Below, one piece after another: positions 15,301 to 22,942 of a stretch of 64,000 nt of DNA. The notes under the pieces were generated by a model. It worked only from the letters and a program-made list of their open reading frames with translations, was not told the origin of the DNA and did no database searches. Source of the stretch: a bacterium (GTDB lineage: Bacteria > Verrucomicrobiota > Kiritimatiellia > CAIKKV01 > CAIYGI01); contig JANYBP010000033.1 of assembly GCA_025360745.1 (NCBI GenBank), forward strand, positions 1 to 64,000, read 5' to 3'. Both the position numbers and the translations under genes were made by a program. The first letter of the stretch is position 1. Every line of letters starts with the position of its first letter.

Positions 15301-18300
15301 GCCATGTGCTTTTCACCGTCGAGACCGACGAACTGCTCGACGTGCAGGTCGTCAAAATGGACGGCGACGTAAAACTGCTGGCGCTGCCGATCCGCGCGCG
15401 GCATGTGCCGAACGTCGTGCTCGGCGCCGCGATGGTCGCCGACCGCGCGCTGCTGAAGGACGAACTGCCCATCGTCGTGCCACCCGTGCGCAACTTTCTC
15501 AAGCTGACGCTCGCCGCCGACAAGCCGCTCTACCTGCCCCGCGAAAGCGGCACATTGCGCGTCACGGCGCGCGATTCGAACGACCGTCCCGTGACCGCGG
15601 AGGTGGCGCTGTCGCTTTTCGACGAGTCGGTGACCTATATTCAATCGGAATATGCCGGCGACATCCGGCAATTCTTCTACGGCGACAAACGCCCGCACAG
15701 CGTGCAAACCGGCAGCAGCTTCCAGCAACGGCCCTATCTCAAACTGGTGCGCGAGGAAGGGCGGCTGATCGATGTCCGCGAGCAGCGTGCGCGCACCGAA
15801 CGGCAGGTAAATTGGGGAGGACCGGGCAACGAGGGAGAGCGGAGCGAAATCGACTCCGACGGGCCCATCGATGGCCCCTTGGTTATGCGGGGATTGTACG
15901 GCAATCGCAGGCGGGACTCCGGTTACAAGAGCGCCCCGGCCTTGCATGGCGCCGCCGGCGGCATGGTCATGGACGAAATGCGCGCGAAGAAAGACTCCCG
16001 TGAGGGGCAATCGGAGCAGGCTTGGTTCCGCCAGTCCGACAAAAAGGATCTCGCGAAAGGCGGGGAAAGCCCGGCCGTGGTTGTGCGCTCGGATTTCCGC
16101 GCCACAGCCTTGTGGCAGCCGGCTGTGCTGACCGATGCCAATGGCGAGGCCGTGGTCCCGATCGCCTTCCCCGACTCGCTGACGGCCTGGCGCGCCAGCG
16201 CCCGGGCTGTCACCAGCGGTCAGCAGTTCGGCAATACCAACCTCACCCTGCAGACCAAGCTGCCGCTGGTCGCGCGTCTTCAGACGCCGCGCTTTTTGGT
16301 GGCGGGCGACGAGGTGACCGTCTCCGCCGTCTTCAACAACCATACCGCTTTGCCCATGAAGGTGCTTCCCGAACTCAAGGCCGAAGGCATCACCCTGCGC
16401 GGCTGGCTGCGCGGCGGCGAACTGCAGCGCGAGGCGCCGGACGCCGTCGAGGTTCCACCAGACGGCGAAGCGCGCGTGGACTGGCGCGCCGCCGCCGAAA
16501 TCACCGGCGAGGCACGCCTGGAGCTGCGCGCCCGCGCCGGCTCTTACAGCGACGGCATGAGCGCGTCCTGTCCGGTGCTGGAGCATGGCGTTGAAACCAC
16601 CATCACCCGCTCGGGCCGCGCGCGGGGCGATGACGTACGCCTGCGCTTCGATCTGCCCAAGGCCCGCCGTCCGGGTTCCGCCACGCTTACGGTGCAGGTC
16701 ACGCCGAGTCTGGCCGTGACGATGCTCGACGCGCTGCCCTATCTGTTGGACTATCCCTATGGCTGCGTCGAGCAGACCATGAGCCGCTTTCTGCCGGCGG
16801 TGATCGTCAGGAAAACGCTCACCGATCTGGGGCTCAAGCCCGAGGCCGTGGCTGATCGCATCTTTGGCGGCATCGAGGCGGCAACCGTGGACAAGACCCA
16901 TCCGCAAGGCGCGCAAAACATGCAGCGGCTGTCGGACATCGTCAACGGCGGGCTGACCCGTCTCTACGACTTCCAGCACAACGACGGCGCGTGGGCCTGG
17001 TGGAAGGAAGGCGACAGCGACCGCTTCATGACCGCCTACGTGGTGTACGGCCTGGCGCTCGCCCGTCAGGCGGGTGTTGAAGTCAAAGCCGGTGTCGCCG
17101 AACGCGGCGCGGCCTGGCTGGACAAGGAACTGGTGGCGGAGGAATCCAACCCGGACATGCAGGCCTGGATGCTGCAAGCCCTGGCCGAATGGCAATTCGC
17201 GGCCGGCGCCAGAGAACCCAGCACCTTCCAGAACAAGGCCCTGGATAATGTCTGGACCCAGCGCGACCGGCTGAACGGCTGCACCCGCGCCCTGGCGGCG
17301 CTGGCCGCCAAACGCTTCGGCCGCGCCGATCAGGCCCGCGTGTATGTGGATAATCTGCGCAACGGCATTCAGGTGGACGACCGGCCCGACCAGTCCATCG
17401 TGCAGACCGGCGTGCCGCAGAGCAGCACCGGGCAAAGCTACGCCGTCACCGCCACCGCCCACTGGGGCGAGGACGGCATAGCCTGGCGCTGGTCGGACGG
17501 CGGTGTCGAAGCCACCGCCAACGCCCTGCGCGCCCTGCTGGCGGTGGATCCAAAGCATCCGCTCGTGGCGCCGACCGTGCAGTGGCTCGTCAAAAACCGC
17601 CGCGGCGCGCAGTGGAGCAACACCCGCGACACGGCGCTGGTTGTGCTGGCGCTGAACGATTACCTGCGCGTTAGCGGCGAACTGGGCGCCAGCGAGTTCT
17701 ACGAACTGCGCGTCAACGGCCAGCGCGTGGCCGAAGAACAGATCACGCCCGAGACCGTGCTCAGCGCGCCGGGCCGTTTCGAGATCGCCCCCGGGCTGCT
17801 GCGCGACGGCGCGAACGAGGTGCGCATCATGCGCATGGACGCGGCCAAGGGCGCGCTCTACGTTTCGGCCTGCGCTAAATTCTTCAGCCTGGAGGAGCCG
17901 ATTCCGCCGGCGGCCAGCGAACTTTTCCTGCAGCGCCACTATTACCGCTTCGTCGGCCATCCCAGTCTGCTCAAGGGCTGGGTCTACGAACGCCAACCGC
18001 TGACCGACCAGGGCGTTGTAACGAGCGGCGAGCGGATCGAAACCGTGCTGACGTTGGAGGTCAAGAACAACGCCGAGTACCTGATCCTGGAGGACCTCAA
18101 GCCCGCCGGACTGGAAGCCGTGGCGCTGCGCAGCGGCGAGGCGCTGGACGCGCGCGAACTGACCGGCGACGGCGCCGCGCGGACGCCCGACCGGCGCGAG
18201 GCCGGCGATTACACCGGCCGCACCCGCCGCGTGTATCAGGAACTGCGCGACCGCAAGCTGGCGATCTTCATCGACAAACTCCCGCAGGGCATCTGGGAAT

Positions 18301-18437
18301 TGCGCTGCGAAATGCGCGCCGAAACTCCCGGCCGCTTCCATGGCCTGCCCGCACTGGGCCAGGCCATGTATGTTCCTGAAATCCGCGCCCACACCGCGGA
18401 GCAGCGCATCACCGTGGAAGACCGCGCCGAGCCATAG
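12342..18437 (+). CDS. Bacterial alpha-2-macroglobulin family protein
   Basis: The 2031-residue secreted protein matches bacterial alpha-2-macroglobulins, which trap proteases in the periplasm. A signal-like segment ('FRVALFCALAGVRSAAS') is followed by a TPR-like region (about 65-270), an MG2-type domain ('TDRPAYRPGDEVKWKL', about 563), further MG domains, a linker with bait-like composition (about 1160-1245, Gly/Arg/Lys-rich), the A2M core ('RATALWQPAVLTDANGEA') and a thioester motif 'YGCVEQTM' (Cys1475) before an alpha-alpha toroid ('NDGAWAWWKEGDSDRFMTAY'). No lipobox is seen, unlike YfhM. The track's 88-codon extension crosses non-coding sequence; ATG 12342 is preferred. The usual partner PBP1C is not adjacent. 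Confidence 0.92.
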   Translation: MNTTNRYFPPIVRSRPTRRRGISGMAGIAQAAAFRVALFCALAGVRSAASGAAEPETAAVDYAGLKAQAEAYYAQHSYALARDAYLLATNLAPSAPERRWTALRIADTRWRAQAGSKTANATAFEQAQRELDALVRDVSRVEDRDRVWAEAQESLGDFFWTRRDGRDWNAAWPRYAQALDWRAGQTNSAANRARYLEIVWKAADNGQDDPFYRYGWYGNALPTPILANAVKVAQDEPDRAHAHYLLAMQFMRGSDSSQRARAPDELEAAQAPGKSCPWYDDALFHEAEWLENNGRITLDDDGNWQQKPDYKGAATLYRRLLKDFAKGESRYVEEAREHLDKLVNPGLGVAVGSVFLPGSEVQFQLSSRNLPEVRFSLQHVALPEAVRFATGDNSLQEWTRHIPSGGEIVTNWSRATNGKGEHVPFNETVRLDAPLAPGAYLLEASSGTNRARDVIVVGDIALVTKCSGRQLVVYACDALSGVPVPKMALRLWMRYTQERQSRFESRDGVTDEDGLAKFDLSRNRDNRDNTFLILAQSGGRQAFTFAGSYWYSPTPDAWKLYAFTDRPAYRPGDEVKWKLIARQTTPEGGFLTPANQPLHYRIRDPRGQTMREADFTTSAFGSYAGSFTMASNQPLGEYTVEFWTGPGQAAHIGQAALFRMEEYKLPEFRVTVRTPEENGRRQTFRLGDTVSAEIQCELYAGGPVANATCEVLVRQRPFFRYWRRPHDFDWYYADMQPNFNRGFNEGAIVKRETLRTDAQGRAQIAFDTPRDGGQDLEYSFEARVTDASRREIAGAGIVRVTRQRYYANLEPDHQLYRPQDRVRMTVSAGDANEQPVQVAGVVKVQRSRWVEVWRSPEGREVTGTALRDARRACATFPPTPAPGKAGWAQLRCGYESEPVLERPLDLDSQGRAEFTFTPDREGYYRVSWRGKQKGEPSVSAESTVWVATESSADLGYRHGGLQIVADSDTFREGQSAPIMLSAPNGGGHVLFTVETDELLDVQVVKMDGDVKLLALPIRARHVPNVVLGAAMVADRALLKDELPIVVPPVRNFLKLTLAADKPLYLPRESGTLRVTARDSNDRPVTAEVALSLFDESVTYIQSEYAGDIRQFFYGDKRPHSVQTGSSFQQRPYLKLVREEGRLIDVREQRARTERQVNWGGPGNEGERSEIDSDGPIDGPLVMRGLYGNRRRDSGYKSAPALHGAAGGMVMDEMRAKKDSREGQSEQAWFRQSDKKDLAKGGESPAVVVRSDFRATALWQPAVLTDANGEAVVPIAFPDSLTAWRASARAVTSGQQFGNTNLTLQTKLPLVARLQTPRFLVAGDEVTVSAVFNNHTALPMKVLPELKAEGITLRGWLRGGELQREAPDAVEVPPDGEARVDWRAAAEITGEARLELRARAGSYSDGMSASCPVLEHGVETTITRSGRARGDDVRLRFDLPKARRPGSATLTVQVTPSLAVTMLDALPYLLDYPYGCVEQTMSRFLPAVIVRKTLTDLGLKPEAVADRIFGGIEAATVDKTHPQGAQNMQRLSDIVNGGLTRLYDFQHNDGAWAWWKEGDSDRFMTAYVVYGLALARQAGVEVKAGVAERGAAWLDKELVAEESNPDMQAWMLQALAEWQFAAGAREPSTFQNKALDNVWTQRDRLNGCTRALAALAAKRFGRADQARVYVDNLRNGIQVDDRPDQSIVQTGVPQSSTGQSYAVTATAHWGEDGIAWRWSDGGVEATANALRALLAVDPKHPLVAPTVQWLVKNRRGAQWSNTRDTALVVLALNDYLRVSGELGASEFYELRVNGQRVAEEQITPETVLSAPGRFEIAPGLLRDGANEVRIMRMDAAKGALYVSACAKFFSLEEPIPPAASELFLQRHYYRFVGHPSLLKGWVYERQPLTDQGVVTSGERIETVLTLEVKNNAEYLILEDLKPAGLEAVALRSGEALDARELTGDGAARTPDRREAGDYTGRTRRVYQELRDRKLAIFIDKLPQGIWELRCEMRAETPGRFHGLPALGQAMYVPEIRAHTAEQRITVEDRAEP

Positions 18438-18486
18438 AGTAACCTTTCGCTTGACTAGATTGCCCGGCGTTTGGGAGACTCTATTT

Positions 18487-19350
18487 ATGAGCGCATATCG
18501 TTCCATCAAAACCATTCTTGAGCGCCGCCCAACCATGGAAGGCGCCGGCGTACGCCTCAAACGCGTATTCAGCAACAACGAAGTCGAGCTGCTGGACCCG
18601 TTTCTGCTGCTCGACGATTTCGGATCCGACGATCCCGCCGACTACATCGCCGGCTTTCCCTGGCATCCGCATCGGGGCATCGAAACCGTGACTTACATGC
18701 TGGCCGGCGAGGTCGAGCATGGCGACAGCATGGGCAACAAGGGGGTGATCCGTTCCGGCGACATCCAGTGGATGACCGCCGGCAGCGGAATTATTCACCA
18801 GGAAATGCCCCAGGCCTACAAAGGCACGGCGCGCGGCTTCCAGCTCTGGGTCAACCTGCCGGCCAGGAACAAGATGATGGAACCGCGCTACCGGGGCGTG
18901 ACGAGCGACACCGTCGTCGAAACCAGTCCGCAGCCCGGCGTGAAGGTCAAGGTCATTGCCGGCGCGCTTAACGGCGTCAAGGGACCGGTGCGCGATGTAA
19001 TCGCCGACCCGGAGTATTTTGACGTCACGCTGCAGGCAAACACAGCCTTCGAACACGACACGCCCGCCGGGCACACCGTCTTCGCCTACGTCATCGGCGG
19101 CAAAGGCTGGCTGACGCGCGACAAGCAGGATGAATTGACCGACGGCCAACTCGCCCTGATGAACGACGGAGGCAAGATCAAGGCCACCGCGGGCGCGAAA
19201 GGCATGCGTTTCCTGCTGGTCTCCGGCAAACCGTTGAAGGAACCCGTCGCGTGGTACGGTCCCATCGTCATGAATACCCAGGCCGAACTGGACACCGCGT
19301 TCGAGGAATTCAACAACGGGACTTTCATAAAGCGACAAAAACTCAAGTAG
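18487..19350 (+). CDS. Pirin family bicupin protein
   Basis: The 287-residue protein has the pirin N-terminal cupin with the metal site 'PWHPHRGIETVTYML', 'GEVEHGDSMGN' and 'QWMTAGSGIIHQE', followed by the C-terminal cupin ('YVIGGKGWL', 'FLLVSGKPLKEPVAWYGPIV'). Pirins are iron-binding; bacterial members such as YhhW have quercetinase activity and others act as redox-sensing co-regulators, so the exact role is open. The ATG at 18487 is where pirin homology begins; the longer track ORF runs back into the macroglobulin gene in another frame. It lies 49 bases after that gene. Confidence 0.92.
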   Translation: MSAYRSIKTILERRPTMEGAGVRLKRVFSNNEVELLDPFLLLDDFGSDDPADYIAGFPWHPHRGIETVTYMLAGEVEHGDSMGNKGVIRSGDIQWMTAGSGIIHQEMPQAYKGTARGFQLWVNLPARNKMMEPRYRGVTSDTVVETSPQPGVKVKVIAGALNGVKGPVRDVIADPEYFDVTLQANTAFEHDTPAGHTVFAYVIGGKGWLTRDKQDELTDGQLALMNDGGKIKATAGAKGMRFLLVSGKPLKEPVAWYGPIVMNTQAELDTAFEEFNNGTFIKRQKLK

Positions 19351-19366
19351 CCGGAAGTCAGAAGCC

Positions 19367-19434
19367 AGAAGTCAGAAGTCAGAATTCAGGATATGCCAAA
19401 CCGCCCATTTCTCGAATTCTGACTTCTGACTTCT
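19367..19434. repeat. Long hairpin of the 'CAGAAGTCAGAAGTC' repeat family
   Basis: The arm beginning 'AGAAGTCAGAAGTCAGAATT' (19367-19387) is exactly complementary over 21 bases to 19414-19434, separated by a 26-base loop. Extra related units flank it on both sides (19354-19366, and 'CTGAATTCTGGATTCTG' to about 19449). It fills the gap between pirin and tag. A weaker relative lies at 58272-58306. There is no T-run, so it is more likely a dispersed repeat than a classical terminator, though it could still stop or stabilise transcripts. Confidence 0.75.
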
Positions 19435-19479
19435 GAATTCTGGATTCTGTGCGTCCTTATCAAGAATCGGCTTATTAAA

Positions 19480-20178
19480 ATGCCAAATAGATGCGAATGG
19501 TGCGGCGCCGACCCGCTGTATATCGAGTATCACGACCGCGAATGGGGCCGGCCGGTCCATGATGACCGCCACCTGTTCGAGTTTTTGATCCTGGAAGGCG
19601 CGCAGGCGGGACTGAGCTGGCTGACCATCCTCAGGAAGCGCGAGAACTACCGCAAGGCCTTTCACGGCTTCGATCCGCAAAAAGTCGCCGCCTATTCGTC
19701 GCGGGATGTCCAGCGCCTGCTGTCCGACCCCGGCATTGTGCGCAACCGCCTGAAGATCGGCTCCGCGATCGAAAACGCGCGTGGAGTGTTGAAGATCGTG
19801 AAGCAATTCGGCTCTTTGGATGCCTTTGTCTGGCGTTATGTCGAATTCAAGCCCATCCAAAACGCCTGGCGCGCATTGGCCGAACTGCCCGCCGCGACCG
19901 ATTTGTCCGGCAAGCTGAGCAAAGATCTGAAGCAACGCGGCTTCAACTTCGTCGGCTCGAAAATCTGCTATTCCTTCATGCAAGCCGTCGGCATGGTCAA
20001 CGACCATCTGGTTGGCTGCTTCAGGCATCGTGAAGTTCAGGAAACGGCCCGGACAAAAGCCATACCTTGCAAAATGCCCGCCGCCTTTCACGACCGCCGG
20101 TACACCGCGCTGCGCAACTGCTGGAAGAAAGCAGGCCCGGCGAAAAAGTCGCGAAAAGCCTTGAAATTCCGCCCTTGA
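19480..20178 (+). CDS. tag: DNA-3-methyladenine glycosylase I
   Basis: Tag excises 3-methyladenine from alkylated DNA. The 232-residue frame shows the family N-terminus 'RCEWCGADPLYIEYHDREWG' (Zn-binding Cys), the active-site region 'FEFLILEGAQAGLSWLTILR', 'RNRLKIGSAIENA', 'SKDLKQRGFNFVGS' and the closing 'VNDHLVGCFRH' with the second Zn ligands. Tag normally ends about there (near 190 residues); the extra roughly 45 residues, basic at the end ('KKAGPAKKSRKALK'), are an unusual tail. The start abuts the repeat hairpin and lacks an obvious Shine-Dalgarno. Confidence 0.92.
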   Translation: MPNRCEWCGADPLYIEYHDREWGRPVHDDRHLFEFLILEGAQAGLSWLTILRKRENYRKAFHGFDPQKVAAYSSRDVQRLLSDPGIVRNRLKIGSAIENARGVLKIVKQFGSLDAFVWRYVEFKPIQNAWRALAELPAATDLSGKLSKDLKQRGFNFVGSKICYSFMQAVGMVNDHLVGCFRHREVQETARTKAIPCKMPAAFHDRRYTALRNCWKKAGPAKKSRKALKFRP

Positions 20179-20265
20179 TTCCACGCCCGGCCGTTCCTTG
20201 TAACCTTTTTGCCACTGGCGGCTCTAATCTTAATGGTATCTGAAAGAAAGAAAAGGAAAGAAGCT

Positions 20266-20487
20266 ATGACAACGGAGCGTTATGTTCGAATGGCCGCCGG
20301 CATCTTTGTGATGGCAAGCCTGGCGCTGGGTTACTGGGTGCATCATGGCTGGTTCTTTTTCACGGCCTTCGTGGGGCTGAATCTGTTCCAGTCGGCTTTC
20401 ACACAATTCTGCCCGCTGGAAATCATCCTGCGGCGTTGCGGTGTGCCGTCCGCGGGTGGCGGATGCGGATGCAACGGCAAGCCATGA
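20266..20487 (+). CDS. DUF2892 (YgaP-like) small inner-membrane protein
   Basis: The 73-residue protein has two hydrophobic segments ('MAAGIFVMASLALGYWV', 'WFFFTAFVGLNLFQSAF') then 'FCPLEIILRRCGV', typical of DUF2892 proteins, the membrane module attached to rhodanese in YgaP. A Cys/Gly tail ('GGGCGCNG') may bind metal or take part in thiol chemistry. The ATG at 20266 has 'AGGAAAG' upstream. Its stop overlaps the TolC-like ATG (ATGA), so it is probably translated with the efflux operon. Confidence 0.85.
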   Translation: MTTERYVRMAAGIFVMASLALGYWVHHGWFFFTAFVGLNLFQSAFTQFCPLEIILRRCGVPSAGGGCGCNGKP

Positions 20488-21833
20488 ACACCATTAAAAC
20501 CACGACTGGCCGGCGACGGATTGTGCCGGCGCTGTTGATGGTGGCGTCGTTATCCGGCCTGACCGGCGCGTCCGCCGTCACGCTCGATGAATGCATCGGC
20601 GCCACGCTTCGCAACAATCCCGACGTGCGTGCCGCGACGGAGCGTGTCCAGGCCGCGACCGCCGCCATCAAGGAGGCCCAGTCCGCCTACTATCCCATGC
20701 TCGCCGGTTCAACCACCTATGCCCGCACGGACAATCCTCCCCAGGCATTCATGATGATGCTGAACCAACGCGGCGTCTCGCTGCAATCCGACTTCAACAA
20801 TCCCTCCGACACCGACAATCTCGCCCTGAGCCTGGGGGTGAAGTACCGGCTGTACGATTTCGGGCGGCGCGGACTGGACAACGAGATGGCCCGGCGCGGC
20901 TCCGAGGTTTCGCGACTGGTTTTGCGGGCGCTGCAAAACGCCATGATTCATCAGGTTACGCGCGGTTTTTACACGGTGCTTCAAGCCAGCGCTTTCGTGG
21001 CGGTCCAGGAGGAAACGGTCAAATCGCTTGAGGAAAGTCTACGGGTCGCCAAAGAGCGTGTGAAGGCGGGCGGCGCCATCAAGACCGATGTGCTGAATCT
21101 CGATGTGCAGCTCGCCCAGGCGCGGGAGGATCTGATTCGTGCGCGCAACGGCGTCAAGTTGTCTCTGGCGGCGCTCAACACGGCCATCGGCGCCAACATG
21201 CTCGATTCCGCCAAATTGCCCGCCCAGGCGGAGTTGCCGGACAATCGACCGCCTGAAAAAGAAGACCTGAGCGTAATCCAGAACCGGCCGGAATTACTGG
21301 CGGCCCGCCGGGTGGCCCAGATCCAGCAGGCCGCGCTACGGAAGGCCCGGCGGCAGTACCTGCCCACGATCAACGCCTTCGGCTCGGTGGATTGGAACAG
21401 CGCGGTCTCCAGCGACTTCGAGCGCAGTTACTTCGTCGGCGTGGCGGCCGAAGTGGAATTTTTCGACGGCTTTCGCAAGAGCGCGGCGGTCGCGGGCGCC
21501 GGCGCCCAGCAACGGGCCGCGGCGGCCGAGGCCGATAAAGCCGCCGACAATCTCCGCCTGGACCTGACCTCGGCTTCCATCCAGGCCGGCGAGGCCTGGG
21601 ACCGGTTGGATCTGGTCCGCAAAAGCATCGCGAACGCCGAGGAGTCCCTGCGCATCACGCAACAACGCTTCCAGCATGGCGCGGCGGACCTGCCGGAACT
21701 GCTGACCGCGCAAACGGGTCTGACCGGAGCACGAACGCGCAAGGTCGCCGCGCAGTACGACTGTCTGACCGCCCTCTCAAACCTGGAGCGCGCGCGAGGG
21801 CAATTGGTCGACAGGTACGCCGGACGAGAATGA
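20484..21833 (+). CDS. TolC-like outer-membrane efflux protein
   Basis: The 449-residue protein begins with a signal peptide ('IVPALLMVASLSGLTGASA') and then two outer-membrane-efflux repeats rich in long helices: 'TLDECIGATLRNNPDVRAAT' with 'AIKEAQSAYYP' and, in the second half, 'QNRPELLAARRVAQIQQAAL' with 'ARRQYLPTINAFGSVDWN'. This is the TolC/OprM fold, forming the exit duct through the outer membrane. It precedes the adaptor by 14 bases. The substrate cannot be inferred. Confidence 0.9.
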   Translation: MNTIKTTTGRRRIVPALLMVASLSGLTGASAVTLDECIGATLRNNPDVRAATERVQAATAAIKEAQSAYYPMLAGSTTYARTDNPPQAFMMMLNQRGVSLQSDFNNPSDTDNLALSLGVKYRLYDFGRRGLDNEMARRGSEVSRLVLRALQNAMIHQVTRGFYTVLQASAFVAVQEETVKSLEESLRVAKERVKAGGAIKTDVLNLDVQLAQAREDLIRARNGVKLSLAALNTAIGANMLDSAKLPAQAELPDNRPPEKEDLSVIQNRPELLAARRVAQIQQAALRKARRQYLPTINAFGSVDWNSAVSSDFERSYFVGVAAEVEFFDGFRKSAAVAGAGAQQRAAAAEADKAADNLRLDLTSASIQAGEAWDRLDLVRKSIANAEESLRITQQRFQHGAADLPELLTAQTGLTGARTRKVAAQYDCLTALSNLERARGQLVDRYAGRE

Positions 21834-21847
21834 CGAGGAGCAGGAAT

Positions 21848-22939
21848 ATGACTGAAGAAACGACAAATAACGAGCAGACCGGGAACGAAACGAAGCCCGC
21901 GCCCAGGCGTGTCTGGGGACGCATCGCCAAACCGGTGTTGGGCGGAGTCGTGCTGGCGGCGGTCATTCTTTGGAGCGTCGGCGTCTTCCGCACGCGCATC
22001 CCGGCCGGACGGCTGGAATATCAGGGCGGACTCCCCGTGCCGCCAGGGGCCGCCCTTTTCACCGTCACACCGGAACTCATCGCCGCGCGCGTGGATGTGG
22101 TCGGCACGGTGGCCTCGGAGGTCAAAGTCAACCTCAGCGCCCGCATTCCCGCCTCTGTGAAGCAGATATTCGTTACCGCCGGCAGTCCGGTGAAAAAGGG
22201 ACAGGAACTTATAACCCTTGACGACCGTGAAATCAGCGAACAGGTCGCGGCGGCCGAAGCCCAGTATAAACAGGCCGAGACCGAGTTAAACCGCGCCCAG
22301 CGGCTTTTCGACAGCCAGGCGACGACCGAACAGGCGCTCACGGCGGCGCAGTCCGTGTTCGCAGCCGCGCGCGCCCAGTGGGAACGCGGCAAGGTCATGC
22401 TGACTTATGCGCGGATCGTCTCGCCCATGGACGGCATCGTCACCGACCGGCGCATCGAACCCGGCGACCTTGCCAATCCCGGCCAGACGCTCCTGACCAT
22501 CTACGACCCCGCCAATATGCAGATCGAGGTCCCCGTGCCCGTGCGTCTGCTCGCCAAACTTCCCGTGGGCCAGAGCGTGGAGGTCACGCTGGACCGGCCG
22601 GCCACCAACTTCCAGGGTAAGGTCCGGCAGATTGTCAGCGAAATAGACCCCCTCAGCCGCACCCAGCTGGTCAAGGTCCGGATCGAAGACGCCACCGCGG
22701 AGGTCATGCCGGGGAGCTTCGGCCGCCTCCGGGTGGCCGATGAGCCCCACATCGCCTTCGCGGTTCCGCGCTCCGCCGTCTACACCGTGGGCCAGATCGA
22801 ACTGCTTCAAGTGGTCAAGGACGGCCGCGCCGTGCGGCGCGCGGTCCGCACAGGCCAGGTTCATGACGCAAAGGTGGAGGCGCTCTCCGGACTCGATGCC
22901 GGGGAGGTCGTGCTCGTCAATCCACTTCAGGAGAATTGA
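21848..22939 (+). CDS. RND efflux periplasmic adaptor (membrane fusion protein)
   Basis: The 363-residue adaptor has an N-terminal transmembrane anchor ('PVLGGVVLAAVILWSVGVF'), a split lipoyl domain ('KQIFVTAGSPVKKGQELITL' and 'LTYARIVSPMDGIVTDRRIE'), a helical hairpin ('AAEAQYKQAETELNRAQRLF') and beta-barrel and membrane-proximal domains ('RIEDATAEVMPGSFGRLRV'). The ATG at 21848 has 'AGGAGCAGGA' upstream and is preferred over the 21830 ATG overlapping the tolC stop. It ends three bases before the RND gene, forming a TolC-MFP-RND tripartite set. Confidence 0.92.
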   Translation: MTEETTNNEQTGNETKPAPRRVWGRIAKPVLGGVVLAAVILWSVGVFRTRIPAGRLEYQGGLPVPPGAALFTVTPELIAARVDVVGTVASEVKVNLSARIPASVKQIFVTAGSPVKKGQELITLDDREISEQVAAAEAQYKQAETELNRAQRLFDSQATTEQALTAAQSVFAAARAQWERGKVMLTYARIVSPMDGIVTDRRIEPGDLANPGQTLLTIYDPANMQIEVPVPVRLLAKLPVGQSVEVTLDRPATNFQGKVRQIVSEIDPLSRTQLVKVRIEDATAEVMPGSFGRLRVADEPHIAFAVPRSAVYTVGQIELLQVVKDGRAVRRAVRTGQVHDAKVEALSGLDAGEVVLVNPLQEN

Positions 22940-22942
22940 GGC

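Noticed and set aside
14334-18578. 1414-residue minus-strand ORF opposite the macroglobulin gene
   Set aside because: It lies wholly antisense to a gene with clear domains and a thioester motif. Its translation is low-complexity Ala/Gly/Arg/His-rich text typical of stop-free antisense frames in GC-rich DNA.
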